A stretch of 64,000 nucleotides of DNA. It comes from Parabacteroides sp. PF5-9. GTDB lineage: Bacteria > Bacteroidota > Bacteroidia > Bacteroidales > Tannerellaceae. The stretch covers positions 124,001 through 188,000 of the forward strand of contig NZ_JARXWG010000001.1 of the NCBI RefSeq assembly GCF_029893105.1. Reading direction: 5' to 3'. Both the position numbers and the translations under genes were made by a program. The notes under the pieces were generated by a model. The model made no database searches and was not told where the DNA came from. It was given only the letters and a program-made list of their open reading frames with translations. Positions 7,008-15,538 of the stretch are shown here, in pieces. The stretch's first letter is position 1. Each line of letters opens with the position of its first letter.

Positions 7008-9650
7008 TTATTTCAGTTCCGTAGAGGCTATTTCCGTATACGTTTTCGTAAATTCTTCACCATACATTTCCTGATAAAGTGAACGGAATTTATCATACGT
7101 ATATTTTGCCGATTTGGTATTGTTCTGATAAGTCAACGCTTTTACTTTATAGATTAAGGCCTCTTCATTGCTCGGATCATTTAACAGGACATAATCTGCC
7201 ATTTGGATAATCTTATCTGTATCTTCCGTCAACGAATATTTCCCGATGAAACGGGAAATTATATCCACAATGCTATTCGAGATATCCCCTTTAAAATCGT
7301 CGAGCCAATCGAAAGATTCTCCTTTAAAGATCTCACCTTGCCCTATGATCTCATAAAAACGTTCAAATTCTTCTTTCGTCTTGATCTTTTTCCCTTTGAT
7401 CAATTGAAGACTTACCAGATAGTCACAGTATACCTGGCCGGAGAAAACAATCGCATATTTATTCGTATTAAAGACTATTTCGGTCTGGTCTATCTGTTCC
7501 AGAATCTTCCTCAATTTAAGAATAGAGACACTTCGAAGGCTCTTGGTACTTTTGACGGTATCTTCTCCCCAGATCATCTTAGTCAGGTTATGGCTGGAGA
7601 TGCCCGATTTATCTTGCTGGGAATAGAGTAGAATCAACAAAAACAGCTGCTTTAGTTTAGGGGTAAAAAGTGCGGTAATATTCTCTCCGTCACTATTTGT
7701 CACATAAAAATCACCAAACAGCTGGATATAATTTTTGTCCGGGATCTCCCTGAATACCGGATTTTGGGAAGTCACTCCTCCTGTTTTCTTCCGTTTTCGG
7801 GCATAAAGCGCATAAAACAGATAACTGCCAACAGCTATAAAAAGAACAATCAATAATAGAAGAATCGGTAGGGAAAGCGTTCGGGAAAGCCGTGCCCATG
7901 TAGAAAAATTCAGTTCCACCAAATGGTTGCTGAGTCCTAAGATCTCTTTATCGCTTAAAACACGTGACCAGATACAGAGATTGTCCAATACACCGATGAA
8001 TTGGAACGTCCGGTTCATATCCGCATGACCGATATACAGGCTATCACTTCCCAGATAAGCCGGTCGATTCAATGAAATAGCATCCAGTTTCCCATCAACA
8101 AAAATGGCTTGTTCCCCGTTAATTTTATTATAGCGCCAGGTCAGGTGATACCATTTCCCCGCTTCCAAAATCGTATTCCCCGCCAAATCATTATTAAAAA
8201 AGCCCATATACGGTTTTCTTTCGCGAATAAGGAAATGTAGACCCTGTTGATAGGCATTATTTTTGGTGCCCAGAATGCAATAATCTGTTTTCTCCGGGAT
8301 AAATCGTGGGATTCTCACCCATGCCGTAACGGTAAAATCATGATCCCTCATATGAAGCGTTTCAGCTTGCGGTAGATCAATTCGGCTTTCAACACCAAAA
8401 GAGGCGACCTGTCCACGGATCGGATCATCTACAAATTCGATATTCCGGGGCGAACTGTGATTCCGCCTATAGGAGAAATCTTTGGTATTGTTGTCTAACG
8501 GCAGATAGATTTCGAGTTGTTCGTCCAGATTCAGCTGTTTGGCGGTGAAATCGTGCACATACACCTTTTTAGTCGAATTTGTCACCCGGATTGTTTTAGG
8601 CATAATCTCATATCCGGGACTTAGAGGAGAGAGGGTCAACTGTCCGCTCGATTCCAATGGGAAACAAAATTTACCACTGGTATAATTGGCCATTCCTTGC
8701 CAGTTCACATAGTTGAGGTATTCATTGTTGTTGGTAATGGCGCCCTGAACAAGATGGAACTGTCTGAAAGTTGACAACAGGCTGGTCACCCACGAATAAT
8801 ATCTGTCAATAAAAATAAAATTAGGCACTTTCCCTTCACTTATCCACGCCTTTTTGAACGCCTCGATCAGGTATGGTGTTTGTCGGGCATAAGGGACAAT
8901 GACGTCTGCACTCTCTTCCGGGAGACTTAAACTCTTGTATCCGGTAAAGACAAACAGGCTTTTGCGTAATTTCTCGTCAAATGATTCAATTCCATAATTA
9001 AGTTGTTCGAAATAAGGTTCCGACAACCCTGTGGCAAATTCATTCAGGTTATGCAGCCATCCGGGGCTACTCAAATGCTTCTGCATCTCAAAGACGACCA
9101 GTCGTTTTCCCGCTTGAACCATCTGTTTGATCGTCGGCCATCCACTGCCGGTATCATATTCCAGGAGATACTCTGACAAACCAGCCGCTTCAAAGATCTG
9201 TTCCAGATCGGGATCCACATAAAAGTCCAGAAAGAGTGTAATGACTTTGGTCGTATCGCCATCCAATGCATCTTTGAGTTGATACAATGCCTCCATAAAA
9301 GGCGAAAATAGTCCGTTGGGATTTCTTAATAGGATCTGTTGATTTTCGGGATCTTGTCGCAGGTAAAAATAAAACCCTTCCACCTCTCTTTGTAACAATT
9401 CTTTTACGGAGAATACCTCAGGTACGGAGGGGGAGATGCCCGAATAATTGGACATTATATAAATACTTTCGTTGTACGTTATATTGTTATCCAGTGCATC
9501 CTGACGCTGAAGGGCAAAAAAATTGCTTCGCCCGCTTCTGGAGATATTACGGGTTTCTACATTGGCTCCGGTCAACTGCGCAAAAAGAGAGCCCGACGGT
9601 ACAATCAGAAGAAGTATAAACCATAAAATGAAATAATAACCTCGTAACAT
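7008..9650 (-). CDS. membrane-spanning regulator: PI-PLC-like + LamG outside, winged helix inside (880 aa)
   Basis: Domains in order: signal peptide (1-24, ends SLFAQ); a PI-PLC-like TIM-barrel region (about 40-320) recognised by the GSGWPTIKQMVQAGKRLVVF segment near residue 170; a LamG/concanavalin-like jelly roll (about 385-570, with FTVTAWVRIPRF and YHLTWRY); one transmembrane helix (about 592-618) followed by RKRKK; a winged-helix DNA-binding domain of OmpR/SARP type (about 640-745, IQLFGDFYV...KLKQLFLLILLY); and a helical tail with TPR-like repeats. The catalytic His pair of true PI-PLC enzymes is not obvious, so the barrel may only bind ligand. The orientation implies direct signalling from periplasm to DNA in one chain. 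It lies directly upstream of the exported oxidoreductase and isomerase genes, which are its likely targets. It is not a hybrid two-component kinase: no histidine kinase or receiver is present. Confidence 0.75.
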   Translation of the reverse strand: MLRGYYFILWFILLLIVPSGSLFAQLTGANVETRNISRSGRSNFFALQRQDALDNNITYNESIYIMSNYSGISPSVPEVFSVKELLQREVEGFYFYLRQDPENQQILLRNPNGLFSPFMEALYQLKDALDGDTTKVITLFLDFYVDPDLEQIFEAAGLSEYLLEYDTGSGWPTIKQMVQAGKRLVVFEMQKHLSSPGWLHNLNEFATGLSEPYFEQLNYGIESFDEKLRKSLFVFTGYKSLSLPEESADVIVPYARQTPYLIEAFKKAWISEGKVPNFIFIDRYYSWVTSLLSTFRQFHLVQGAITNNNEYLNYVNWQGMANYTSGKFCFPLESSGQLTLSPLSPGYEIMPKTIRVTNSTKKVYVHDFTAKQLNLDEQLEIYLPLDNNTKDFSYRRNHSSPRNIEFVDDPIRGQVASFGVESRIDLPQAETLHMRDHDFTVTAWVRIPRFIPEKTDYCILGTKNNAYQQGLHFLIRERKPYMGFFNNDLAGNTILEAGKWYHLTWRYNKINGEQAIFVDGKLDAISLNRPAYLGSDSLYIGHADMNRTFQFIGVLDNLCIWSRVLSDKEILGLSNHLVELNFSTWARLSRTLSLPILLLLIVLFIAVGSYLFYALYARKRKKTGGVTSQNPVFREIPDKNYIQLFGDFYVTNSDGENITALFTPKLKQLFLLILLYSQQDKSGISSHNLTKMIWGEDTVKSTKSLRSVSILKLRKILEQIDQTEIVFNTNKYAIVFSGQVYCDYLVSLQLIKGKKIKTKEEFERFYEIIGQGEIFKGESFDWLDDFKGDISNSIVDIISRFIGKYSLTEDTDKIIQMADYVLLNDPSNEEALIYKVKALTYQNNTKSAKYTYDKFRSLYQEMYGEEFTKTYTEIASTELK

Positions 9651-9788
9651 AATAGTACTATTTCAATACAAAGGCCAAAACAATTTGGCGGCAGAAGTTT
9701 ACATTAGGGCAAATATAGTAAATTCTAATTACCAATGCGTCTTTTCAGAAGTGATTCTTCTAATTTGCGTTTTATTGAGAAAGGTCGA

Positions 9789-10478
9789 TCAGACAGCGGA
9801 TAATGCCAAAACACTTATTTGTAGTTCATCAATCTCCGACAAGACATCCACACAAGCGCCGATTGTTGCTCCCGAAGTGATCACATCGTCTACCAGTAAG
9901 ACGTGAAGCCCGTCTAATGGTGCACTGTTTGAGACAACAAACGTCTCTTTGACATTCAGCCAACGATCATAGATTTGCCGGTTGGTTTGCGTTTTTGTCT
10001 CTTTTATACGTGTTAATACAGTCGAATTGATCGGCTTTTTCCATACCGACGCAATCCCTTGGGCGATCTGTTCGGATTGATTATATCCACGTTTTCGTTT
10101 TTTTCGGAGATGAAGGGGTACCGGAATAATTAGATCGATGTCACAGAGTGGGCTCTGTGCTGCCTGAAGTTCCAATGCCGCCTGTCTGCCCAACTGATAC
10201 CCCAGTTCTTTTTTTCCGTAATACTTCATGGCATGGATCAGTTGCTGTGTACTCCCTCCTTTGACAAAGTGCAAAAAGGCAGAAGCATAACGCACCCGCT
10301 CCCTATCGGCCAACAGTGCTCTGACGGGATTCTCCTCTTGGATAAAAAAGAGGGTTCGGGGAAGGTCAAACAAGCAGCTGAGGCAAATCTGTTTCTCACC
10401 GGTTACCAAAGGATTCCGGCAGACATAACAAAGGTTTGGATAAAACAGGTTGACAAGCTCATTCCATATCTTCCTCAT
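9789..10478 (-). CDS. comF: ComF family phosphoribosyltransferase-like protein
   Basis: A 229-residue ComF/GntX-type protein. The N-terminus has a Cys-rich zinc-ribbon pattern (CYVCRNPLVTGEKQICLSC, residues 18-36) and the C-terminal half is a PRTase fold with the loop VLLVDDVITSGATIGAC (about 193-209). Relatives act in DNA uptake and processing; the reaction, if any, is unknown. Its start lies 20 bp inside recX, so it is the last gene of a prmC-recX-comF unit and is translationally coupled. Confidence 0.88.
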   Translation of the reverse strand: MRKIWNELVNLFYPNLCYVCRNPLVTGEKQICLSCLFDLPRTLFFIQEENPVRALLADRERVRYASAFLHFVKGGSTQQLIHAMKYYGKKELGYQLGRQAALELQAAQSPLCDIDLIIPVPLHLRKKRKRGYNQSEQIAQGIASVWKKPINSTVLTRIKETKTQTNRQIYDRWLNVKETFVVSNSAPLDGLHVLLVDDVITSGATIGACVDVLSEIDELQISVLALSAV

Positions 10479-10941
10479 ATTTCCCGATCGATTTTAAACA
10501 AGCGGTGATCTCGCGAGGTTCGAACCCCCGCCCACAGGCAAAACGCAACAATTTATAGTAGAGATCACGTTCGTTTTTGCCTTTAGATGTGCGTTGTTTT
10601 TCTTTTAAAAGATCCGATAAAATCGATAGATACTCCTCTTCATCAATCGCCGAAAACGCCTCTTCGATATCTGTTGCAGCGATATTTTTTTTGCGCAACT
10701 CATAGCCGATCTTTACCTTTCCCCACTTATTAAAACGCATTTTGTCATTCACAAAACTTCGGGAATATCTGATTTCATCAATATATTTCTCTTTGACTAA
10801 ACGGTCGATGATCCGTTCGCTCGCTTCGCAGGAAAGTCCGGCTGCCCGGATTTTTTTCTCCACATCCTGTATACACCGTTCCGCTGTAGAACAGTATGCA
10901 GCTGCCCGGTGCAGCATTTCAGCTTCTGATAATTGTTTCAT
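10459..10941 (-). CDS. recX: regulatory protein RecX
   Basis: A 160-residue, mostly helical protein with the three-helix RecX repeats. The middle repeat shows IDRLVKEKYIDEIRYSRSFVNDK followed by KWGKVKIGYELRKKNI. RecX binds RecA filaments and limits their activity. The start codon overlaps the prmC stop as ATGA (10938-10941), and its 3' end overlaps comF by 20 bp. recA itself is not in the window. Confidence 0.9.
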   Translation of the reverse strand: MKQLSEAEMLHRAAAYCSTAERCIQDVEKKIRAAGLSCEASERIIDRLVKEKYIDEIRYSRSFVNDKMRFNKWGKVKIGYELRKKNIAATDIEEAFSAIDEEEYLSILSDLLKEKQRTSKGKNERDLYYKLLRFACGRGFEPREITACLKSIGKYEEDME

Positions 10942-11786
10942 CGTTGTGCTTTTATGATTCTCTCTTTACCGCAAAGATCCTGTATCAGTTCAACCTGATT
11001 ATAACCTTCTTTTTGCAACATATCCACCGTTTCATCGCCACATTGGGCGTTTATTTCGAAATAAAGTTGCCCTTCCGGCGTTAATTTTTGATAAGCCAGC
11101 CTGGCGATCCGGCGATAAAAAAGCAACGGGTCATCATCCGGAACGAATAACGCCCCTGGTGGTTCATATTGTAGGACATTCCGACCCATTCCTTCTTTCT
11201 CTTTTTCCATGACATAAGGCGGATTACTGACGATTACATCGAAATATCCGGGAAGATTGGTTTCGGTTTCAGTTTCCGACAAGATATCTACGTGAAGCAG
11301 CTGCACGTCGACCTGATTTTCCCTGGCATTTATTGCTGCCGTTTTAAGTGCATCTTCCGATATGTCGATCCCTGTAATTGTCGCATCGGGTAAATTCTTC
11401 CCTAAAGCGATCGCAATACATCCGCTTCCTGTGCCGATATCCAATAATCTGATTTTTGATTCTTTCTGATTTTGAATGATCAAATCGACCAATTCTTCTG
11501 TTTCCGGTCGTGGGATCAACACCGCCGGATTCACTCGCAACGTCAGACCGTAAAAATACGCTTTCCCCAAAACATACTGGATCGGCTCATAGTGCTTTAA
11601 ACGGGTTAAGATCTTTTCGATCTGCAACGTTTCATCATCGGTTAATTGTTTATCTTTGTCAATCAGTAGTCGATGAGGTTGCAGGCCGCAGACCTCCTCC
11701 AGAATCAGGCGGGTCAGACTTCCTGTTTCTTCCGGCGAATAGATAGCTTCAAGGGATTTTCGTATATACGCGATGGATTCAGTCAT
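10938..11786 (-). CDS. prmC: peptide chain release factor N5-glutamine methyltransferase
   Basis: Methylates the GGQ glutamine of release factors using S-adenosylmethionine. The SAM motif LLDIGTGSGCIAIAL and the catalytic NPPY (VSNPPYVMEKE) are present, with the helical N-terminal domain ending in YVLGKAYFYG. I place the start at the ATG at 11786 (MTESIAYIRKSLEAIY), giving 282 residues. A longer frame begins at 11855, but a -7 box TATTTTTG (11803-11810, minus strand) lies inside that extension, so the mRNA should begin downstream of it. It is divergent from ribD and first in the unit with recX and comF. Confidence 0.93.
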   Translation of the reverse strand: MTESIAYIRKSLEAIYSPEETGSLTRLILEEVCGLQPHRLLIDKDKQLTDDETLQIEKILTRLKHYEPIQYVLGKAYFYGLTLRVNPAVLIPRPETEELVDLIIQNQKESKIRLLDIGTGSGCIAIALGKNLPDATITGIDISEDALKTAAINARENQVDVQLLHVDILSETETETNLPGYFDVIVSNPPYVMEKEKEGMGRNVLQYEPPGALFVPDDDPLLFYRRIARLAYQKLTPEGQLYFEINAQCGDETVDMLQKEGYNQVELIQDLCGKERIIKAQR

Positions 11787-11859
11787 CCGTGTTATTTTGA
11801 AGCAAAAATAGAATAAAGCGGCGAAAAAAAAATCATTATCACTAAGAAATAACAAATTA

Positions 11860-12954
11860 ATGCATTTTACCGTAGAAGAGCACTATATGGCGCGCTGTCT
11901 TGAGTTGGCGCAAAAAGGGAAAGGACATACCTCACCCAACCCCATGGTTGGAGCGGTGGTGGTCTGTCAAGGTCGGATTATCGGTGAAGGGTATCACCGT
12001 AAAGCGGGAGAACCCCATGCCGAGGTAAATGCAATCGCTTCGGTCAGGGATAAAAGCCTTCTTCCTTTATCCACCCTTTATGTGAACCTTGAACCTTGTT
12101 CGCATTACGGCAAAACCCCTCCTTGTGCCGAATTAATCGTTCGCGAACAGATTCCCCGGGTGGTAATCGGATCCCTTGATCCTTTTCCGGCTGTCTCGGG
12201 ACGTGGTGTACGTCTGTTGCAAGAGGGTGGCGTGGAGGTCGTCACCGGTATTCTTGAGAAAGAGTCCAGAGAGTTGAATCGCGTCTTTATGACTTTTCAG
12301 GAAAAAAATCGCCCCTATATTATCCTCAAATGGGCCGAGAGCGCTGACGGTTTCATCGACCGTTTTCGGTCGGATGCGTCTGTGCCGCCAACGGTGTTTT
12401 CTTCCCCTGCCACACGTCAATTGGTGCATAAACTGCGTAGTGAGGTGGCTGCCATTTTAGTCGGAACGCGAACGGCTATCCTCGACAATCCCTCTTTAAG
12501 TGTACGTGATTGGAGTGGGCGTTCTCTTGTTCGTCTCACAATTGATCGAGATGGGCGCATACCTGCACATTATCACTTATTGGATGGGAACGTGCGTACC
12601 CTTATTTTTACGATGAAACCGACTGAAAATCGCCAAAACGTTGAATATATCCCGACCGACTTCCAGCAGCCTGTTCTGCCTCAGATCATCTCTGTGTTGA
12701 AGGAGCAGAAACTCGATTCTTTACTGGTCGAAGGAGGGAGTAACCTACTCAATCAGTTTATTTCATCTGATCTTTGGGATGAAATCCGGATAGAGCAATC
12801 GCCAGTTGTTTTATCGGAAGGAGTTCAGGCACCGGATATGGCTCATTTATTTGATTCTCTGAAAGGAAAAATGAACTGTTCTGAACATAAAAATCGTTTG
12901 ACGATTGTCAAACGATCATTCGACAACTGTCAAACGAATATTACACAATTATAG
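11860..12954 (+). CDS. ribD: bifunctional riboflavin biosynthesis deaminase/reductase
   Basis: Deaminates and then reduces the pyrimidine intermediate of riboflavin synthesis. The deaminase domain (about 1-145) has the zinc ligands HAEVNAI and PCSHYGKTPPC; the reductase domain (about 150-350) begins PYIILKWAESADGFI and contains LLVEGGSNLLNQFI. The last 14 or so codons (KRSFDNCQTNITQL) are made from palindromic repeat DNA that crosses the stop codon, so the native C-terminus has probably been altered by that repeat. No FMN riboswitch is visible upstream; the leader is only a few dozen bases and shared with divergent prmC. Confidence 0.93.
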   Translation: MHFTVEEHYMARCLELAQKGKGHTSPNPMVGAVVVCQGRIIGEGYHRKAGEPHAEVNAIASVRDKSLLPLSTLYVNLEPCSHYGKTPPCAELIVREQIPRVVIGSLDPFPAVSGRGVRLLQEGGVEVVTGILEKESRELNRVFMTFQEKNRPYIILKWAESADGFIDRFRSDASVPPTVFSSPATRQLVHKLRSEVAAILVGTRTAILDNPSLSVRDWSGRSLVRLTIDRDGRIPAHYHLLDGNVRTLIFTMKPTENRQNVEYIPTDFQQPVLPQIISVLKEQKLDSLLVEGGSNLLNQFISSDLWDEIRIEQSPVVLSEGVQAPDMAHLFDSLKGKMNCSEHKNRLTIVKRSFDNCQTNITQL

Positions 12955-12982
12955 AACAATCGTTTGACAGTTGTCAAATGAA
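12894..12982. repeat. three TTTGAC-N4-GTCAAA palindromes on a 22-bp grid
   Basis: Three related 16-bp palindromes start at 12897, 12919 and 12963, that is 22 and 44 bp apart. Copy 1 extends to ATCGTTTGAC-GATT-GTCAAACGAT with perfect 10-bp arms. Copies 2 and 3 carry AACT and AGTT centres, which are reverse complements, so copies 2 and 3 can also pair with each other over 16 bp. The array covers the ribD stop codon (12952-12954). It could be an operator cluster, a terminator structure or an extragenic repeat. Confidence 0.7.
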
Positions 12983-13065
12983 TTTATGTAAGACACGATC
13001 CGAGAAAACGTATGCGAAAGAAAGAGGAGATGCAAACCGTCTTTTCAATTTAAAATCAAACAAAT

Positions 13066-13293
13066 ATGAAAAATCTATTCTCGAAACAAACATTGCTGTT
13101 GGCTTATGGTTTTGAGGGCAGTGGGAGCGAACTGGACAGTGTGAGTTTACAACAGATTTCGGAGCAAAATTATCTTATGACCGTTAATCTGCAAATGTTT
13201 ATAACAGCGGAATTTTCAGAGTGGGAAGCTGCAATCGTGGTCGATAAGTTGGATACAGCGTGCAAGGTAGAGTTGAATATAACACGAAAATAA
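13066..13293 (+). CDS. small hypothetical protein, 75 aa
   Basis: A 75-residue acidic protein starting MKNLFSKQTLLLAYGFEG. It has no lipobox and no convincing membrane segment. I recognise no family. The reading frame is complete, with an ATG after an A-rich leader, and it is isolated between two repeat elements (12894-12982 and 13375-13605), so it may belong to repeat-associated DNA. The evidence that it is translated is only the intact frame and reasonable codon use. Confidence 0.45.
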   Translation: MKNLFSKQTLLLAYGFEGSGSELDSVSLQQISEQNYLMTVNLQMFITAEFSEWEAAIVVDKLDTACKVELNITRK

Positions 13294-13374
13294 GATTATG
13301 AGAACGAAGAGATGGGTAATATTAACTCGATATTAACGATTTCTCTTCAGATAGTGTAATGTTTGAAGATTTTC

Positions 13375-13605
13375 CGAAGGCCAAATCCCACAGGGATTTA
13401 ATGTGCATAACCCCGGGTGAAGAGGAGCGTAGCAGATCGACCCGGGGTATATAATGAGTGTAACAAACGAACGCCGAAGGTGTTCAATCATCTGCGGTTC
13501 AACACCTATCGGCGTTGATTGGAGAGTAGTATCTATTCCCCGGGTCAATCCGCTGCGCTCCTCTTCACCCGGGGTTATGCACATTTAACGCCTGTGGCGT
13601 TCGCC
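13375..13605. repeat. nested palindromic element (about 230 bp)
   Basis: A 48-bp inverted repeat (13400-13447 and 13538-13585), perfect over its outer 30 bp, encloses about 90 bp. Each arm is itself a hairpin: CCCCGGGT pairs with ACCCGGGG inside the same arm. The centre holds another stem (AACGCCGA-AGGTGTT at 13470-13484 with AACACCT-ATCGGCGTT at 13501-13516). Outside the arms sit two triloop hairpins, AAATCCC-ACA-GGGATTT (13383-13399) and AACGCC-TGT-GGCGTT (13587-13601). The 83-codon frame through it is a by-product of the palindrome, not a gene. Confidence 0.8.
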
Positions 13606-13665
13606 TTCACTATCTTCCTATTTTCTTCAACTTGAAACTTATATAGCTTACATTAATATATATAT

Positions 13666-13732
13666 GAGTTCTGAAAGGATGACATATATTGTATTGATTA
13701 TCAAAAACAAACACATCATTCTTTCAGAACTC
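13666..13732. repeat. imperfect inverted repeat GAGTTCTGAAAG / CTTTCAGAACTC
   Basis: A 17-bp arm at 13666-13682 is inverted at 13716-13732 with one or two mismatches and a 33-bp loop. Degenerate copies of the arm recur at about 13764 (ACTGAAAGGAAC) and 13796 (TCCTTTTAGAAC), beside a GCCTG/CAGGC stem. It lies downstream of creD (minus strand) and may end its transcript or be a small mobile repeat. Confidence 0.55.
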
Positions 13733-13856
13733 CATCTTTTTGTTGTCTTTTGCCTGTGGGCGACTGAAAGGAACCCCCAGGCTAAGTTAAATCGTCCTTT
13801 TAGAACTTTCGTGACAGACCCTCAATTTATGATTGTCAAAAGTGGCGGTCTTATTC

Positions 13857-15185
13857 CTATTCGACCGGTAACTCCTCCTGTTTATACCAACTGATCTTCC
13901 TTGAGCAATACATGATAACAGCAAGGATAATAAACAGACCGACACTTCCGATGAGTAGTGCAATATCTTCTAATTGCAACACGACATAGAGGAAGAGATA
14001 CAACAGACACAGGGTGAAAGTGAGCAACCCGATCTGTTTCCAATTATTGAAAATACTTTTGGTATAGAGTGTGATCAAACCAATTGTCGCCATACTCGCG
14101 ATCAGATAGGCCAATCCGAAATGCAGTTGTTCGGAAATGGAGAGTAGGAGGGTGTAAAAGAGGATCAATGCCAATCCGACCAACAGGTATTGTATGGGGT
14201 GTATTCGGCGGCGGGTCAGAATTTCGACGAAGAAGAAAATGACAAAAGTCAATCCGATGAACATAATGGCGTATTTGGCCGATCGCATATTTTGCTGGTA
14301 ATGATCAACGGTATCGACAAGGCTTACTCCAAAATAGGCATCATTAAAGGAGTCGACCTGACTATCGATCCACATTTCGGGAATGCTGCGGTTGAACTGC
14401 AGTATACTCCAATCGGCAGTGAATCCTTGTTCGTCGAGTGTATGTTCGGGGCTGAAACTACCGATATAACCAGGTGCATTCCAACTTCCTGCGACATGGA
14501 CTTTCGTCGTTTTTCCTGCCGGGATAAAGCCGATACTGCTACTCCCGTTGAGGTTGATGGTACATGAAAAATCCCTGCTTCCATCGATCGGAAGACTCTT
14601 TTGGTCGGTGATGGAGACGATCAACTCTTTACCGATAAAGCCATCGTTACTGCTGCCTGCCTCTGCCGGAAAGGATTGATTGCCCAGGTTGAACCGGATA
14701 TTGTTTGTCACTCCCCGCAGGTCGGAAACGCCTAACCGGATATACGCTTTGTCCCAATGGATTGTGTTGTGTGTTACTTTCTGGAAATTGGGTTGTTCGA
14801 ATTGTCCTGAGATTTTAACTTCACTTTTATATAGAATCGTTTTATAGATCCCGTAATGTTTCTCTTCGGGGGAAAGTGTTGTTTGTATATCAAGATGTTC
14901 GGGCGTTATGTGCAATGTATGTTGTTCATAAACGATCTTTTCATTCTCATTCGTGCGGGATACGGTATAAGGAACAGAGAGAATGGGCAGACAGAGTGTT
15001 TGTGCCTGGCTCCATTTGTTGTTGATCTTTTCGATCGTTTCGTAACTTCTGTTTTGCCGTTCCATGATCAGTTCTTGAACCATGACACTGGGAATCAGGA
15101 GTAGTAGTGTCAGGAATGCCACTATAAGCGCCTTTACGGTAATTGATTGAGAGAGTTTCTCACTTCGTTTTGCGAATGTTTCCAT
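13857..15185 (-). CDS. creD: cell envelope integrity protein CreD
   Basis: A 442-residue inner-membrane protein. One helix near the N-terminus (about 20-40) leads into a large periplasmic region (about 45-295) with NNIRFNLGNQSF and the CreD-typical RSAKYAIMFIGLTFVIFFFVE. Five more helices and a short tail (WYKQEELPVE) follow. CreD is linked to envelope stress and beta-lactam tolerance in Gammaproteobacteria; the biochemical activity is unknown. Here, instead of a CreBC two-component pair, it follows a small HTH protein and a membrane protein on the same strand, with a 62-bp gap. Confidence 0.9.
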   Translation of the reverse strand: METFAKRSEKLSQSITVKALIVAFLTLLLLIPSVMVQELIMERQNRSYETIEKINNKWSQAQTLCLPILSVPYTVSRTNENEKIVYEQHTLHITPEHLDIQTTLSPEEKHYGIYKTILYKSEVKISGQFEQPNFQKVTHNTIHWDKAYIRLGVSDLRGVTNNIRFNLGNQSFPAEAGSSNDGFIGKELIVSITDQKSLPIDGSRDFSCTINLNGSSSIGFIPAGKTTKVHVAGSWNAPGYIGSFSPEHTLDEQGFTADWSILQFNRSIPEMWIDSQVDSFNDAYFGVSLVDTVDHYQQNMRSAKYAIMFIGLTFVIFFFVEILTRRRIHPIQYLLVGLALILFYTLLLSISEQLHFGLAYLIASMATIGLITLYTKSIFNNWKQIGLLTFTLCLLYLFLYVVLQLEDIALLIGSVGLFIILAVIMYCSRKISWYKQEELPVE

Positions 15186-15247
15186 GTTGTTCTTGTTTGA
15201 TGGTTGTTAAAAGTGCTTTGCGTTTCAAAGTAAAAATGTAAAAAAAA

Positions 15248-15538
15248 TTATCTGAGAAGCGTTTCCAAAGCGTCTAAATGTATTTTGAATTGTTTATTTC
15301 CCTCTTCGGTGATTTGATACTGTGTATTGGGTTTTCGCCCGATAAACTGTTTGATGGCGATAATATAGCCCAGGTTTTCCAGTGCACGTAAATGGCTGGC
15401 CAGGTTGCCGTCGGTCACCTCCATTAATTCTTTCATGGCGTTGAAATCGACCTTTTCGTTGACAGAAAGAATGGACATAATCCCCAACCGGACACGGCTT
15501 TCGAATGCCTTATTTAAGTTTGAGATAATGTTTTTCAT
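15248..15538 (-). CDS. winged-helix transcriptional regulator, 96 aa
   Basis: A small winged-helix DNA-binding protein of the MarR/ArsR-like type often paired with CreD in Bacteroidota. It has SRVRLGIMSILSVNEKVDFNAMKELMEVTDGNLASHLRALENLGYI, then the wing QFIGRKPNTQYQITEEG. There is no sensory domain and no Cys pair for metal sensing. Its start overlaps the stop of the upstream membrane gene (15535-15538, ATGA). It probably controls this operon. Confidence 0.88.
   Translation of the reverse strand: MKNIISNLNKAFESRVRLGIMSILSVNEKVDFNAMKELMEVTDGNLASHLRALENLGYIIAIKQFIGRKPNTQYQITEEGNKQFKIHLDALETLLR

Noticed and set aside
7008-9650. Hybrid two-component sensor or classic SARP regulator
   Set aside because: There are no histidine kinase, receiver or NB-ARC motifs; only a winged helix beyond a single membrane helix.
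11787-11859. FMN riboswitch upstream of ribD
   Set aside because: The whole prmC-ribD gap is 73 bp, too short for the aptamer, and none of its conserved segments are visible.
13333-13584. 83-codon minus-strand open frame (MCITPGEEERSG...)
   Set aside because: It runs through the nested palindrome, and its residues simply translate the inverted repeat arms. No start context or codon pattern supports it.
13664-13894. 76-codon plus-strand frame overlapping the creD 3' end
   Set aside because: It lies over the inverted repeat and antisense to creD; the composition is not protein-like.
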